The notes under the pieces were generated by a model that worked only from the letters and a program-made list of their open reading frames with translations, did not search any database and was not told the origin of the DNA. From Lachnoclostridium sp. An118 (GTDB taxonomy: Bacteria > Bacillota > Clostridia > Lachnospirales > Lachnospiraceae), in NCBI RefSeq assembly GCF_002160985.1, contig NZ_NFLQ01000020.1, positions 1-54,939 on the forward strand: a stretch of DNA of 54,939 bases. Direction: 5' to 3'. Shown here one piece after another: positions 9,715 to 18,571 of the stretch (positions within the stretch are counted from its first letter, which is position 1; every line of letters starts with the position of its first letter). The position numbers and the translations under genes were made by a program.

Positions 9715-10557
9715 ATGAAACCGTACACACTGGGAGTATACGAGAAGGCGCTGCCTGGAACTCTGACATGGAAGGAGAAAATGCTTGCCGCCGGAAAGGC
9801 GGGATATGACTTTATTGAGATCAGCATTGACGAGACGGATGAAAAGCTGGCCCGGCTTGATATGAGCAGAGAGGATAGACTGGAGCTGGTCTCCCTCATG
9901 TATGAGACAGGGATCCCGATTCGCACTATGTGCCTCAGCGGACACCGGAGATATCCGATAGGAAGCAGCGTGCAGGAAGTCAGGGAGCGGGGGATGGAGA
10001 TCATGGAGAAGGCGCTGGATCTGGCGGATGACCTGGGAATCCGCGTGATCCAGCTGGCCGGCTATGACGTATATTATGAGGAGGGCAGCGAGGTGACCCG
10101 CGGATTGTTCCTTGAAAATCTCAGGAAAGCGGCCGATATGGCGGCGGCGAAGGGAATTCTTATGGGCTTTGAGACTATGGAGACCGAGCTCATGAACACG
10201 GTGGGTAAGGCGATGGACTATGTAAAAAGGGTTGATTCGGTTTATCTGAATGTCTATCCGGATCTGGGCAATATCACCAATGCGGCCGTTTTATACGGGA
10301 CGGATGTCCTGGAGGATCTGGAGACAGGGAGGGGACGTCTGACGTCCATGCATTTGAAGGAGACCGTACCCGGCAAGTTCCGCGAGATTCCCTATGGAAC
10401 CGGTCACGTAGACTTTGAGGCGGGCATTAAAAAGGCGTGGGAGCTGGGGGTCCGCCGGTATGTGACAGAGCTCTGGTACACGGGAAATCCGGAGTGGGAG
10501 AAGGATCTGGACTTTGCAGTCTCGAAGATGACAGCGATCCTGGACACGCTTGCATAA
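9715..10557 (+). CDS. ulaE: L-ribulose-5-phosphate 3-epimerase, UlaE/SgbU type (putative L-xylulose-5-phosphate 3-epimerase)
   Basis: A TIM-barrel sugar-phosphate epimerase of the xylose-isomerase-like superfamily, expected to interconvert L-xylulose 5-phosphate and L-ribulose 5-phosphate. Metal-binding positions of the family can be seen in the blocks GFETME, YPDLGN, MHLKET and VTELWY. I take the ATG at 9715 because GAGGTG (9703-9708) lies six bases upstream; a GTG at 9706 and an ATG at 9709 are in-frame alternatives. Length is 280 residues. No other ascorbate or pentose-use gene is nearby and terminators flank it on both sides, so it is an orphan here and its true substrate is uncertain. 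Confidence 0.85.
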   Translation: MKPYTLGVYEKALPGTLTWKEKMLAAGKAGYDFIEISIDETDEKLARLDMSREDRLELVSLMYETGIPIRTMCLSGHRRYPIGSSVQEVRERGMEIMEKALDLADDLGIRVIQLAGYDVYYEEGSEVTRGLFLENLRKAADMAAAKGILMGFETMETELMNTVGKAMDYVKRVDSVYLNVYPDLGNITNAAVLYGTDVLEDLETGRGRLTSMHLKETVPGKFREIPYGTGHVDFEAGIKKAWELGVRRYVTELWYTGNPEWEKDLDFAVSKMTAILDTLA

Positions 10558-10570
10558 GATGAAAGCATTG

Positions 10571-10601
10571 GGACAGGGGAAGATTTTCCCTTGTCCTTTT
10601 T
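10571..10601 (+). terminator. terminator after ulaE
   Basis: GGACAGGGGAA (10571-10581) pairs with TTCCCTTGTCC (10586-10596), with one G-T pair and a 4-base loop, followed by five T. Its right arm overlaps the -35 element proposed for uvrC. Confidence 0.8.
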
Positions 10602-10619
10602 GGTGCGGGACAGTATAAT
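10591..10619 (+). promoter_or_regulatory. uvrC promoter overlapping a terminator arm
   Basis: TTGTCC (10591-10596), a 17-base spacer and a perfect TATAAT (10614-10619). The expected transcription start, 10625-10627, falls on the ATG at 10627. An upstream in-frame ATG at 10618 lies inside the -10 box and cannot be on this transcript. Confidence 0.6.
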
Positions 10620-10626
10620 GGAGACC

Positions 10627-12477
10627 ATGGAAAACAGTAATTTTGATATACAGGAAGAACTGAAAAAGCTGCCGGGGAAGCCCGGCGTGTATCTGATGCA
10701 CGATGAGAAGGACGAGATCATCTATGTGGGGAAGGCTGTCAGCCTGAAGAACCGTGTACGGCAGTATTTCCAGAGCAGCCGGAGCAAGGGGGTAAAGATC
10801 GAGCAGATGGTGACCCATATCACCCGCTTTGAGTACATTGTGACAGACTCGGAGCTGGAGGCCCTTGTCCTGGAGTGCAATCTCATTAAGGAGCACAGGC
10901 CCAAATACAATACCATGCTCATGGACGACAAGGCCTATCCCTTTATAAAGGTGACGGTGGACGAGCCCTTCCCCCGGATCATGATGGCCAGGCGGATGGT
11001 GAAGGACAAGGCAAAATATTTTGGCCCCTACACAAGCGCCGGGGCTGTCAAGGATACTATCGAGCTGATACGAAAGCTCTACAAAGTGAGGAGCTGCAAC
11101 AGGCGCCTCCCCAGAGATACGGGGAAGGAGAGGCCCTGCCTGAACTACCATATCCATCAGTGCGGCGCTCCCTGTCAGGGGTATGTGTCCCAGGAGGCCT
11201 ACAGAAGCTCCATAGACGAAGTGCTCCGGTTCCTGGGAGGAAATTATGACGTTATCCTGAAGGAGCTGGAGGAGAAGATGATGAAGGCCTCCGAGGAGCT
11301 GGAGTTTGAGAAGGCCATCGAGTACAGAGAGCTGCTGGGGAGTGTGAGGAAGATCGCCCAGAAGCAGAAGGTCACCGATACGGCCGGAAACGACAGGGAT
11401 ATCCTGGCGGCGGCCACGGACAAGGAGGATGCGGTGGTGCAGGTCTTTTTCATCCGGGGCGGCAGGCTGATAGGGAGGGACCATTTCTATCTGAAACTGA
11501 GCGGGGACGAGACCACAGGGGATATCATCTCCAGTTTTATCAAGCAGTTTTACGCCGGAACACCCTATATACCGGCGGAGCTGATGACACAGACCGAGGT
11601 GGAGGACGCCGAGGTCCTGGAGGAGTGGCTGAGCCAGAAGAGAGGACACAGAGTGCATATCCGGGTGCCCAAAAAGGGGACCAAGGAGAAGCTGGTGGAG
11701 CTGGCAGAAAAAAACGCCGCACTCGTCCTGAGCAAGGACAGGGAGAGGCTGAAGCGGGAGGAGGGCCGCACCATCGGCGCTGTGAAGGAGATCGCCCGCC
11801 TTCTGGGACTGGAGGACCTGAACCGGATGGAGGCCTACGACATCTCCAACATCAGCGGCTTTGCCTCCGTGGGCTCCATGGTCGTCTACGAGAAGGGAAA
11901 GCCCAAGAGAAACGATTACCGCAAGTTCCGCATCAGGAGCGTCCAGGGGCCTGACGACTACGCCAGCATGAAAGAGGTGCTGACAAGGAGGTTCCGCCAC
12001 GGCCTGGAGGAGAGGGAAGAGGGAAAGGAGGCGGGGAGCTTTACCGCTTTCCCTGACCTGATCCTCATGGACGGCGGGAAAGGCCAGGTGGGGATTGCCC
12101 TCCAGGTGCTGGAGGAGCTCCATCTGCACATACCTGTGTGCGGCATGGTGAAGGACGATGATCACCGCACCAGGGGACTGTACTACAATGGAAAAGAGCT
12201 CTCCATCGACCGGGGCTCGGAGGGCTTTAAGCTGATCACAAGGATACAGGACGAGGCCCACCGTTTTGCCATAGAGTTTCACAGAAAGCTGCGCAACAAG
12301 GAGCAGGTCCACTCGGTACTGGACGACATTCCCGGAGTGGGCCCGGCGAGACGCAGGGATCTGATGAAGCATTTTGCCAGCCTGGACGAGATACGGAGGG
12401 CTGATGTGGAGGAGCTGAAAAAACTGCCCAGTATGAATGAAAAATCCGCACAGGAGGTGTATAAGTTTTTTCACTGA
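10627..12477 (+). CDS. uvrC: excinuclease ABC subunit C
   Basis: Makes the two cuts around a lesion in nucleotide excision repair, working with UvrA and UvrB. The GIY-YIG nuclease is at the N-terminus (KPGVYLM...IIYVGKA, about residues 18-40). A UVR motif that binds UvrB lies near residues 205-235, the RNase H-like second nuclease follows (MDGGKGQ), and helix-hairpin-helix DNA-binding motifs end the protein (IPGVGPARR). The start at 10627 gives 616 residues and the standard N-terminus. It has only a GGAG three bases upstream and a TATAAT ending seven bases before, so translation may be leaderless. hprK and glcK follow on the same strand. Confidence 0.95.
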   Translation: MENSNFDIQEELKKLPGKPGVYLMHDEKDEIIYVGKAVSLKNRVRQYFQSSRSKGVKIEQMVTHITRFEYIVTDSELEALVLECNLIKEHRPKYNTMLMDDKAYPFIKVTVDEPFPRIMMARRMVKDKAKYFGPYTSAGAVKDTIELIRKLYKVRSCNRRLPRDTGKERPCLNYHIHQCGAPCQGYVSQEAYRSSIDEVLRFLGGNYDVILKELEEKMMKASEELEFEKAIEYRELLGSVRKIAQKQKVTDTAGNDRDILAAATDKEDAVVQVFFIRGGRLIGRDHFYLKLSGDETTGDIISSFIKQFYAGTPYIPAELMTQTEVEDAEVLEEWLSQKRGHRVHIRVPKKGTKEKLVELAEKNAALVLSKDRERLKREEGRTIGAVKEIARLLGLEDLNRMEAYDISNISGFASVGSMVVYEKGKPKRNDYRKFRIRSVQGPDDYASMKEVLTRRFRHGLEEREEGKEAGSFTAFPDLILMDGGKGQVGIALQVLEELHLHIPVCGMVKDDDHRTRGLYYNGKELSIDRGSEGFKLITRIQDEAHRFAIEFHRKLRNKEQVHSVLDDIPGVGPARRRDLMKHFASLDEIRRADVEELKKLPSMNEKSAQEVYKFFH

Positions 12478-12479
12478 TG

Positions 12480-12488
12480 TGTTATACT
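12480..12488 (+). promoter_or_regulatory. extended -10 promoter of hprK
   Basis: TG-T-TATACT, starting three bases after the uvrC stop codon. No good -35 is visible at normal spacing. The same TGTGTTATACT string occurs upstream of tig. Confidence 0.45.
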
Positions 12489-12524
12489 TGTCGTAGTATC
12501 TAAAAACAGAAAAGGAGATAAGAC

Positions 12525-13448
12525 ATGTCAAAAATAGAAATTCAGAAGGTCGTCGAGAAGATGGACCTGAAAAATCTCACTCCTGACGTGGGGCTGGCTG
12601 ACAAATATGTGGAAGTCCCGGATATCAACAGACCGGCTCTTCAGCTCACGGGCTTTTTTGACCATTTTGACGCAGAGAGAGTGCAGATCATCGGATATGT
12701 GGAATATACATTTTTGGAGCAGATGGACCCGGAGACAAAGCGCAGGGTCTATGAGACGTTGCTTGCCTACAAGATCCCCTGCATCATTTTCTGCCGGGAC
12801 CTGAAGCCGGACAAGGAGCTGCTGGAGAAGGCGCTGGAGCTGGATGTGCCTATCTTCTCCACGGAGATGAAGACATCCGCCTTCACTGCGGAGCTGATCC
12901 GCTGGCTGAACGTGCAGCTGGCCCCCTGTATCTCCATCCACGGTGTGCTGGTGGACGTGTATGGCGTGGGAGTCCTGATCATGGGAGAGAGCGGCATCGG
13001 AAAGAGCGAGGCAGCGCTGGAGCTGGTGAGAAGAGGGCATCGTCTCGTCAGCGATGACGTGGTGGAGATCCGCAAGGTCAGCGATGACACCCTGGTAGGC
13101 ACTGCCCCGGATGTGACAAAGCATTTTATCGAGCTTCGGGGTATTGGTATCGTGGATGTCAAGATGCTCTACGGCGTGCAGAGCGTCAGGGAGACCCAGA
13201 ATATCGAGCTTGTCATCACCCTGGAGGACTGGGACAGGGAGAAGAAGTACGACAGGCTGGGTATGGAGGAGCAGTACACAGAGTTCCTCGGCAACAAGGT
13301 TGTCTGCCATCAGCTTCCCATCCGCCCGGGACGGAATCTCTCCATCATCGTGGAGACAGCCGCCATCAACTACAGACAGAAGAAGATGGGCTACAACGCG
13401 GCGGAAGAGCTGTACAAGCGGGTGCAGAGAAACCTTGCAAAGAAATAA
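12525..13448 (+). CDS. hprK: HPr kinase/phosphorylase
   Basis: Phosphorylates and dephosphorylates Ser46 of HPr in the sugar phosphotransferase system, setting carbon catabolite control in low-GC Gram-positive bacteria. The 307 residues are the normal length. The P-loop GESGIGKS lies near residues 155-162, followed by the catalytic VSDDVVEI stretch and the family signature LRGIGIVDV. A Shine-Dalgarno (AAAAGGAGA) precedes the ATG. It lies between uvrC and a glucokinase gene, so catabolite control and glucose phosphorylation are side by side. Confidence 0.97.
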   Translation: MSKIEIQKVVEKMDLKNLTPDVGLADKYVEVPDINRPALQLTGFFDHFDAERVQIIGYVEYTFLEQMDPETKRRVYETLLAYKIPCIIFCRDLKPDKELLEKALELDVPIFSTEMKTSAFTAELIRWLNVQLAPCISIHGVLVDVYGVGVLIMGESGIGKSEAALELVRRGHRLVSDDVVEIRKVSDDTLVGTAPDVTKHFIELRGIGIVDVKMLYGVQSVRETQNIELVITLEDWDREKKYDRLGMEEQYTEFLGNKVVCHQLPIRPGRNLSIIVETAAINYRQKKMGYNAAEELYKRVQRNLAKK

Positions 13449-13472
13449 ATATAAGGAATAGGGAGTCAGAAG

Positions 13473-14402
13473 ATGAAGTATTGTTTTGGAGTGGACATTG
13501 GCGGGACAACAGTGAAAATGGGACTGTTTTCCACAACGGGAGACCTGTATGAAAAGTGGGAGATCAAGACCCGCACGGAGAACGAGGGCAGGCAGGTCCT
13601 CCCGGATATCGCGGCATCCATCCGCGGGAAGATGGAAGAAAAAGGTATTTCCACTGTGGAGACAGCGGGCGTGGGCGTAGGAGTCCCGGCTCCGGTCAGG
13701 GAGGGCGTTGTAAAGAACAGTGCCAACATCGGCTGGGGCTACAAGAATGTCAAGAAAGAGATGGAGGAGCTGCTGCCGGGCATCCGGGCGGAGATAGGGA
13801 ACGACGCCAATGTGGCGGCCCTGGGTGAGATGTGGCTGGGGGCCGGAAAAGGCTGCAGCGACATGATCATGGTGACCCTGGGAACCGGCGTGGGCGGCGG
13901 CGTCATCTGCCACGGACAGATCATTGCGGGGGCCAATGGAGCAGGCGGAGAGATCGGACATATCTGCGTGAATTATAATGAGACAGAAAAGTGCGGCTGC
14001 GGCAAGACCGGGTGTCTGGAGCAGTACGCGTCCGCCACAGGCATAGCCCGGCTTGCGAAACTGCGTCTTGCCAAGCCCCATGAGAAAACCATTTTGGAGG
14101 GCAAGAACCTGAGCGCAAAATCTGTTTTTGACGCAGTAAAAAAAGGAGACAGGATAGCAACAGAGATCGCAGAAGAATTTGGCGCCTATCTGGGACATGC
14201 CCTTGCCAATATGGCGGTCATCACAGACCCGGAGAGGATCGTTATCGGCGGAGGAGTTTCCAATGCAGGCCCCGCCCTTCTGCCCTTTATAGAGAAACCT
14301 TTCCAGGAGAAGACCTTCTTTGCCAACAAGGACACGAAGATCGTGCTGGCTACGCTGGGGAACGACGCAGGCATTTGCGGAGCTGCCAGGATGATCCTCT
14401 GA
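13473..14402 (+). CDS. glcK: ROK-family glucokinase
   Basis: Phosphorylates glucose at position 6 with ATP in the cytosol. The N-terminal ATP-binding motif DIGGTTVKMG, the middle block NDANVAALGE and the zinc-binding ROK signature CGCGKTGCLEQY are all present. The C-terminus has the IVIGGGVSNAG adenosine-binding motif. Length is 309 residues, typical of Firmicute GlcK. It starts 24 bases after hprK and probably shares its transcript, which ends at the terminator just downstream. Substrate preference for glucose is the usual reading of this subgroup; I cannot prove it from the sequence. Confidence 0.9.
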   Translation: MKYCFGVDIGGTTVKMGLFSTTGDLYEKWEIKTRTENEGRQVLPDIAASIRGKMEEKGISTVETAGVGVGVPAPVREGVVKNSANIGWGYKNVKKEMEELLPGIRAEIGNDANVAALGEMWLGAGKGCSDMIMVTLGTGVGGGVICHGQIIAGANGAGGEIGHICVNYNETEKCGCGKTGCLEQYASATGIARLAKLRLAKPHEKTILEGKNLSAKSVFDAVKKGDRIATEIAEEFGAYLGHALANMAVITDPERIVIGGGVSNAGPALLPFIEKPFQEKTFFANKDTKIVLATLGNDAGICGAARMIL

Positions 14403-14430
14403 TCACGTTTTTATATATCAGATCTGCAAT

Positions 14431-14471
14431 AAAAAATCAGGTATGAACGAAACATTCATACCTGATTTTTT
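14431..14471. terminator. bidirectional terminator between glcK and the PBP gene
   Basis: A perfect 17-base-pair inverted repeat (14431-14447 and 14455-14471) with a 7-base loop. One arm begins with six A and the other ends with six T, so it can serve both converging genes. Confidence 0.9.
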
Positions 14472-14488
14472 CGATTCGCTTTTTGTTT

Positions 14489-17056
14489 TTAACCGGTAGC
14501 TTGACCGCCGCTCTCGCCGCCGGTACCCGGATCAGTGCTGCCGCCGCCGTCATCGCCGCCGGTACCCGGATCAGTGCTGCCGCCGTCACCGCCGGTACCC
14601 GGATCGGTGGTAGAACCGCCGTTACCGGTACCTGGATCGGTAGTGGTGCTGCCGTCACCAGGTGTCGTGGGATCAGTAGTAGTGCCGGTATCTGTGCTTC
14701 CATCTGTTCCGGAAGTGTCTGCCGGCTGTTCTGAAGAGGCGTGCCCTGTACAGGTCTCTGTGGGCGCGTTGTCCGTTGCAAAGTACTCTGTTCTCGAGGG
14801 GCAACCTGGTCTTGCCAGCATTCCTGACCCGGTGCAGATGGTCTTCTGCTCCACGGAGGTGGGCATCTCAAACTGCTTGGTCTCCAGACCCGCATGGATG
14901 CGGCTCATGATGGATTTCCAGATGCGGAAACGGAAAGTGGTGTCAATGTTGGTCATGGATTTCGGATCGTCATATCCGCCCCACACCGCACAGGTGTAGT
15001 AGGGGGTAAAGCCGCAGAACCAGATATCCTTGTCGTTGTCCGCCGTACCGGTCTTGCCGGCCACCGGCATATTGCCCAGGGCTGCGGCGCTTCCGCTTCC
15101 CTCCTCCACAACGCTCTCCATGGCGCTTGTGAGGAGAGCGGCCGTGCTGTCCTTGACAGCCTGGTGGGACTCTGTGGGGTTCTCGATCAGCACGTTGCCG
15201 TCGTGGTCCAGGATCTTTGTGTATAAGGTAGGTGTGTTGTACACGCCGCCGTTTGCGATGGAGGCGAACGCGGCGCACAGCTCATAGTTGTACACACCGT
15301 GGGTAAGACCGCCCAGAGCGATAGGCTCGTACATATCATTCTCCACAAGTGAGCTCATGGAAAAGTTGTTCTTTGCGTACTCATAGCCAAGCTGCGGTCC
15401 GATCTGCTGTATGGTCTGCACAGCCACAGAGTTCATGGACTGCGCGATGGCCTCCCTGACGGTCACATTGCCGTAGTATTTGTTGCCCACGTTCTTGAAT
15501 TCCGTGCCGTCGGAATAATGCCAGGGCTTGTCGTCAAAGACAGAGGCCAGCGTGATCTGGTTCGTGTCCAGGGCGGGGGCGTAGGTGGCAAGGATCTTAA
15601 AGCAGGAGCCAGGCTGCCTGCGTGAGCCCTGGTAGGCTCTGTTCAGGCTCTGGCTGGTCTCCTTGGCACCCCGGCCGCCAACCATGGCCTTGATCTGCCC
15701 GGTGGCCTGGTCGATGATGGTGACAGAGGCCTGGGGCTGTGGGGTGATGGTGATCCGCTCATCGTAGGTGTCTCCCTCCCGGGCGATGGTGGCCTTCCAC
15801 TCCTCCACCATGGCTCTGGCCTGCTCCTCGGATGAGAAGGTCAGAGCGGAATCCACGCCGTAGGTGCTGGCCCGGTAGTTCTGCACAGCCTCTGAGCCGT
15901 AGTTCTCGATGGTGCCGTCGGCCCGGGTTACGGTCAGCGCGTAGGACAGGCCGTACTCCTTCAGCCAGGGGAAATTGGCGTCATTGTTCATCTCCTCGTC
16001 GCAGATCTGCTGCATGGTAGTGTTCTGGGTAGAGATGATAGTCAGTCCGCCGCTGTAGAGGGCGTTGTATGCCTGGCTCTCCGTGTAGCCCAGACGGGAC
16101 ATGAGGTCATCGATGACCTGCTCGGAGAGGGCGTCTACAAAATAGGAATAGGGTGAATCCTCACCGATGGCCGCATTGACAGCCTGGATCCTTGTGTACA
16201 CGTCGTCGGCCACGGCCTCATCGTAGGCCGCCTGGTCGATGTACCCCTGGTCCAGCATACGGTCCAGGACCTCGGTGCGCCTTCTGGCGTTGTCCTCGGG
16301 GTTTGTGATGGGGTTGTACAGGGACGGATTCTGGGTGATGCTGGCAAGGACCGCACACTCGGAGAGGGTCAGCTCCGACACATCTTTGTTGAAATAGCGC
16401 TTGGAGGCGGACTGCACGCCCAGGGTGTTCTGTCCAAGGTTGATGGTGTTCAGGTATGCCTCCATGATCTCATCCTTGGACATCTGCTTTTCAATGTCCA
16501 GCGCCAGGAACTGCTCCTGGATCTTTCTCTCCAGCCGGTCATAAAAGGTCTCCTCATTTACAAAGTCAGGAAAGACGTTGTTCTTTATGAGCTGCTGGGT
16601 CAGCGTGCTGGCGCCCTGTGAAAAGTCGCCGCCGGAGGTGATCCCCGTAATGGCGGCACGCAGGATACCCTGGGGGTCGATGCCGTTGTGCTCGTAAAAG
16701 CGCTCGTCCTCGATAGCTACAAACGCATGCTGCAGATCCACGGGGATCTGGTCGATAGACTTGTATTCGCGGTTGGAGCCGGCTTCCACGAACCGCTCCA
16801 GCTCCGTGGCGCCGTCGTCAGCGTAGACGATGGTAGTGTAGCCCTTGGGCCGCACATCATCCGGCGTGACATCCGGTGAATTGTCAAGGATCCTTTTGAC
16901 AAAGATCAGACCGCCGATCATCCCGATGATACATATAGCAAGAACACACAGGATAAAACCCTTCAGCAGCCGGACAGTGACCCGCTTACCCTGCATGGTT
17001 GATTTCGACGTTATCTGCTTTTGTCTTTTAGAAGCCTTTTTCTTTCCATAATTCAT
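14489..17056 (-). CDS. class A penicillin-binding protein (PBP1A type)
   Basis: Bifunctional peptidoglycan synthase with glycosyltransferase and transpeptidase activity, anchored in the membrane. A short basic cytoplasmic start is followed by one membrane segment near residues 30-54. The GT51 domain shows EDERFYEHNGID. The transpeptidase has its active-site tetrad SCFK, then SMN and KTGT. After the catalytic domain comes a tail of about 100 residues rich in Gly, Thr, Ser, Asp and Pro, built from DPGTGG-like units. The start at 17056 follows AAGGAGG with eight bases spacing, giving 855 residues; a start at 17074 is less likely. It has its own promoter. Confidence 0.95.
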   Translation of the reverse strand: MNYGKKKASKRQKQITSKSTMQGKRVTVRLLKGFILCVLAICIIGMIGGLIFVKRILDNSPDVTPDDVRPKGYTTIVYADDGATELERFVEAGSNREYKSIDQIPVDLQHAFVAIEDERFYEHNGIDPQGILRAAITGITSGGDFSQGASTLTQQLIKNNVFPDFVNEETFYDRLERKIQEQFLALDIEKQMSKDEIMEAYLNTINLGQNTLGVQSASKRYFNKDVSELTLSECAVLASITQNPSLYNPITNPEDNARRRTEVLDRMLDQGYIDQAAYDEAVADDVYTRIQAVNAAIGEDSPYSYFVDALSEQVIDDLMSRLGYTESQAYNALYSGGLTIISTQNTTMQQICDEEMNNDANFPWLKEYGLSYALTVTRADGTIENYGSEAVQNYRASTYGVDSALTFSSEEQARAMVEEWKATIAREGDTYDERITITPQPQASVTIIDQATGQIKAMVGGRGAKETSQSLNRAYQGSRRQPGSCFKILATYAPALDTNQITLASVFDDKPWHYSDGTEFKNVGNKYYGNVTVREAIAQSMNSVAVQTIQQIGPQLGYEYAKNNFSMSSLVENDMYEPIALGGLTHGVYNYELCAAFASIANGGVYNTPTLYTKILDHDGNVLIENPTESHQAVKDSTAALLTSAMESVVEEGSGSAAALGNMPVAGKTGTADNDKDIWFCGFTPYYTCAVWGGYDDPKSMTNIDTTFRFRIWKSIMSRIHAGLETKQFEMPTSVEQKTICTGSGMLARPGCPSRTEYFATDNAPTETCTGHASSEQPADTSGTDGSTDTGTTTDPTTPGDGSTTTDPGTGNGGSTTDPGTGGDGGSTDPGTGGDDGGGSTDPGTGGESGGQATG
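14522..14640. repeat. tandem repeats coding the PBP tail
   Basis: GGTACCCGGATC-like units start at 14522, 14561, 14594 and 14627, so the period is 39 and then 33 bases. Read on the minus strand each codes a DPGTGG-type unit. All periods are multiples of three, so gain or loss of a unit would keep the reading frame. Confidence 0.75.
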
Positions 17057-17083
17057 GTATTCAGCCTCCTTCATACTTTAGAC

Positions 17084-17092
17084 ATTATAGCA
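17084..17092 (-). promoter_or_regulatory. extended -10 promoter of the PBP gene
   Basis: The minus strand reads TG-C-TATAAT with a poor -35. Transcription would start near 17077, leaving a short leader with the Shine-Dalgarno and start codon at 17056. Confidence 0.55.
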
Positions 17093-17207
17093 AATATGCA
17101 TATTGAAATAAAGAAAAAAATGAAAAGTTCATATTTAGGTAGGAAAAACTTAAGAAATCCGTTATAGTAGTAGGTGACAGCGAACAAGGAAGGTGGAGGA
17201 AGGCAAA

Positions 17208-17855
17208 TTGGAGCACAGAATGGTATTCCGGGGCGGAGAAGGTGAGATCACTGAGAAAAAGTCCAGATTTATCGCCACGGTACGCCCGGTAAAGAGTGAG
17301 GAGGAGGCCGCGGAGTTTATCGAGGCAGTCAAAAAGAAGTACTGGGACGCCAGGCACAACTGCTACGCCTACGTCATAGGGGACAACCAGGACATACAGC
17401 GGTACAGCGATGACGGGGAGCCCGGCGGCACGGCGGGAAGGCCCATGCTGGACGTGCTCCTGGGAGAAGGCATCCACGACACGGCGGTGGTGGTGACCCG
17501 ATATTTTGGAGGCATTCTCCTCGGCACAGGAGGTCTTGTGAGAGCCTACCAGGGGGCGGCCAAGGAAGGACTGTCCTCCTCGCTGGTCATAACCAGGATA
17601 CAGGGGGTTAAACTGAAGATCACAACAGATTACACGGGATTGGGGAAAATACAGTACATACTGGGAGAAAGAGGGATACCGGTGCTGGACAGCTCCTACA
17701 CAGAGAAGGTGGAGCTGACAGCCCTGGTGCCGGAGGACAGGAGAGGCTCCCTTGAGGAGGAGCTGACGGACGGCACAAATGGAAAAGCCCTGCTGGAGGA
17801 GGCAGGGAAGTGCTTCTACGGCGATATAGAGGGGAAAATACAGGTCCTGGAATGA
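17208..17855 (+). CDS. YigZ/IMPACT family protein
   Basis: Member of the YigZ (UPF0029, IMPACT N-terminal) family, whose bacterial role is not settled; a link with translation or ribosome function has been proposed. Typical blocks are EKKSRFIATV, KYWDARHNCYAYV, DDGEPGGTAGRPML and VVTRYFGGILLGTGGLVRAY. A ferredoxin-like C-terminal domain follows. The start is uncertain: TTG at 17208 has GGAGGA seven bases upstream, and GTG at 17193 and ATG at 17220 are also in frame. Length from 17208 is 215 residues. The stop codon is inside a hairpin shared with the converging hpf gene. Confidence 0.88.
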   Translation: MEHRMVFRGGEGEITEKKSRFIATVRPVKSEEEAAEFIEAVKKKYWDARHNCYAYVIGDNQDIQRYSDDGEPGGTAGRPMLDVLLGEGIHDTAVVVTRYFGGILLGTGGLVRAYQGAAKEGLSSSLVITRIQGVKLKITTDYTGLGKIQYILGERGIPVLDSSYTEKVELTALVPEDRRGSLEEELTDGTNGKALLEEAGKCFYGDIEGKIQVLE

Positions 17856-17872
17856 GAGCATTCCAGGACCTG
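17841..17872. terminator. hairpin between yigZ and hpf
   Basis: A perfect 14-base-pair inverted repeat (17841-17854 and 17859-17872) with the loop AGAG. It contains the yigZ stop codon. No T-run follows on either strand, so its efficiency as an intrinsic terminator is uncertain. Confidence 0.5.
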
Positions 17873-17914
17873 TCTGCAGGAAACGGTATGATTGCCTGTA
17901 TATTCACCTGATAT

Positions 17915-18451
17915 TTACTGGAATTCCGGCTCGATCAGGCCGAAGGTTCCGTTCTTTCTTTTGTATACCACATTTACCTCGTCGGTCTCCGCATTGCAGA
18001 ACACGAAGAAATCGTGCCCCAGAAGCTCCATCTGGATGCAGGCGTCCTCCGGGTACATGGGCTTGATGCCGAAGCGTTTTGTGCGGACGATCTGGATTTC
18101 CTCGTCGCTCTCGGGAGCGTCTTCCTCATCGAAGAATTCCTGCTTGAAGTTTCCTCCGTCCTGATGCCTTGCGATGAGCTTGGTTTTATATTTGCGGAGC
18201 TGTCTCTCAATGACTTCCTCCACAAGATCAATAGATACATACATGTCGCTGCTGACCTGCTCGGAGCGGATAATGTTTCCCTTTACGGGGATGGTCACCT
18301 CAATCTTCTGGCGTTCCTTTTCCACACTCAGTGTGACGATGATCTCGGTGTCCGGAGTAAAGTACCTCTCCAGCTTGCCGAGCTTGCGTGTGACTGTGTC
18401 TTTTAAGCCGGGCGTGATCTCGATGTTTTTTCCACTAATGATAAATTTCAT
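17915..18451 (-). CDS. hpf: ribosome hibernation promoting factor, long form
   Basis: Binds the 30S decoding centre and dimerises ribosomes into inactive 100S particles in stationary phase or under stress. The N-terminal half (MKFIISGKNIEITPGLKD) is the S30AE domain. A linker of acidic residues follows, then the C-terminal dimerisation domain (KRFGIKPMYPEDACIQMELLGHDFFVF) found only in long Hpf. The start at 18451 follows AAAGGAG with suitable spacing; the TTG at 18460 is less likely. Length is 178 residues. Its promoter lies partly inside the 3' end of the upstream membrane-protein gene. Confidence 0.95.
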   Translation of the reverse strand: MKFIISGKNIEITPGLKDTVTRKLGKLERYFTPDTEIIVTLSVEKERQKIEVTIPVKGNIIRSEQVSSDMYVSIDLVEEVIERQLRKYKTKLIARHQDGGNFKQEFFDEEDAPESDEEIQIVRTKRFGIKPMYPEDACIQMELLGHDFFVFCNAETDEVNVVYKRKNGTFGLIEPEFQ

Positions 18452-18536
18452 GCTGTCCAACTCCTTTACGATATGATTTCAGGAGAAATAATGTCTGACA
18501 AAAATGTGGGACAATTCATTTCTATCTGATATATCG

Positions 18537-18565
18537 AGTATAGCATGTTTTTCTGTCAATGTATA
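18537..18565 (-). promoter_or_regulatory. hpf promoter
   Basis: On the minus strand: TATACA (18565-18560), a 17-base spacer and an extended -10 box TG-C-TATACT (18545-18537). A TTGACA string also lies between them but is only 11 bases from the -10. The leader would be about 80 bases. Confidence 0.5.
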
Positions 18566-18571
18566 GCATGT
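18538..18571. repeat. 11-base direct repeat in the hpf promoter
   Basis: GTATAGCATGT occurs at 18538-18548 and again at 18561-18571, a period of 23 bases. One copy carries the -10 box and the other carries the -35 box of the hpf promoter. Confidence 0.6.

Noticed and set aside
14483-14734. Plus-strand frame rich in Ala, Thr and Gly opposite the PBP tail
   Set aside because: It is the antisense reading of the tandem repeats coding the tail. It has no plausible ribosome binding site or function.
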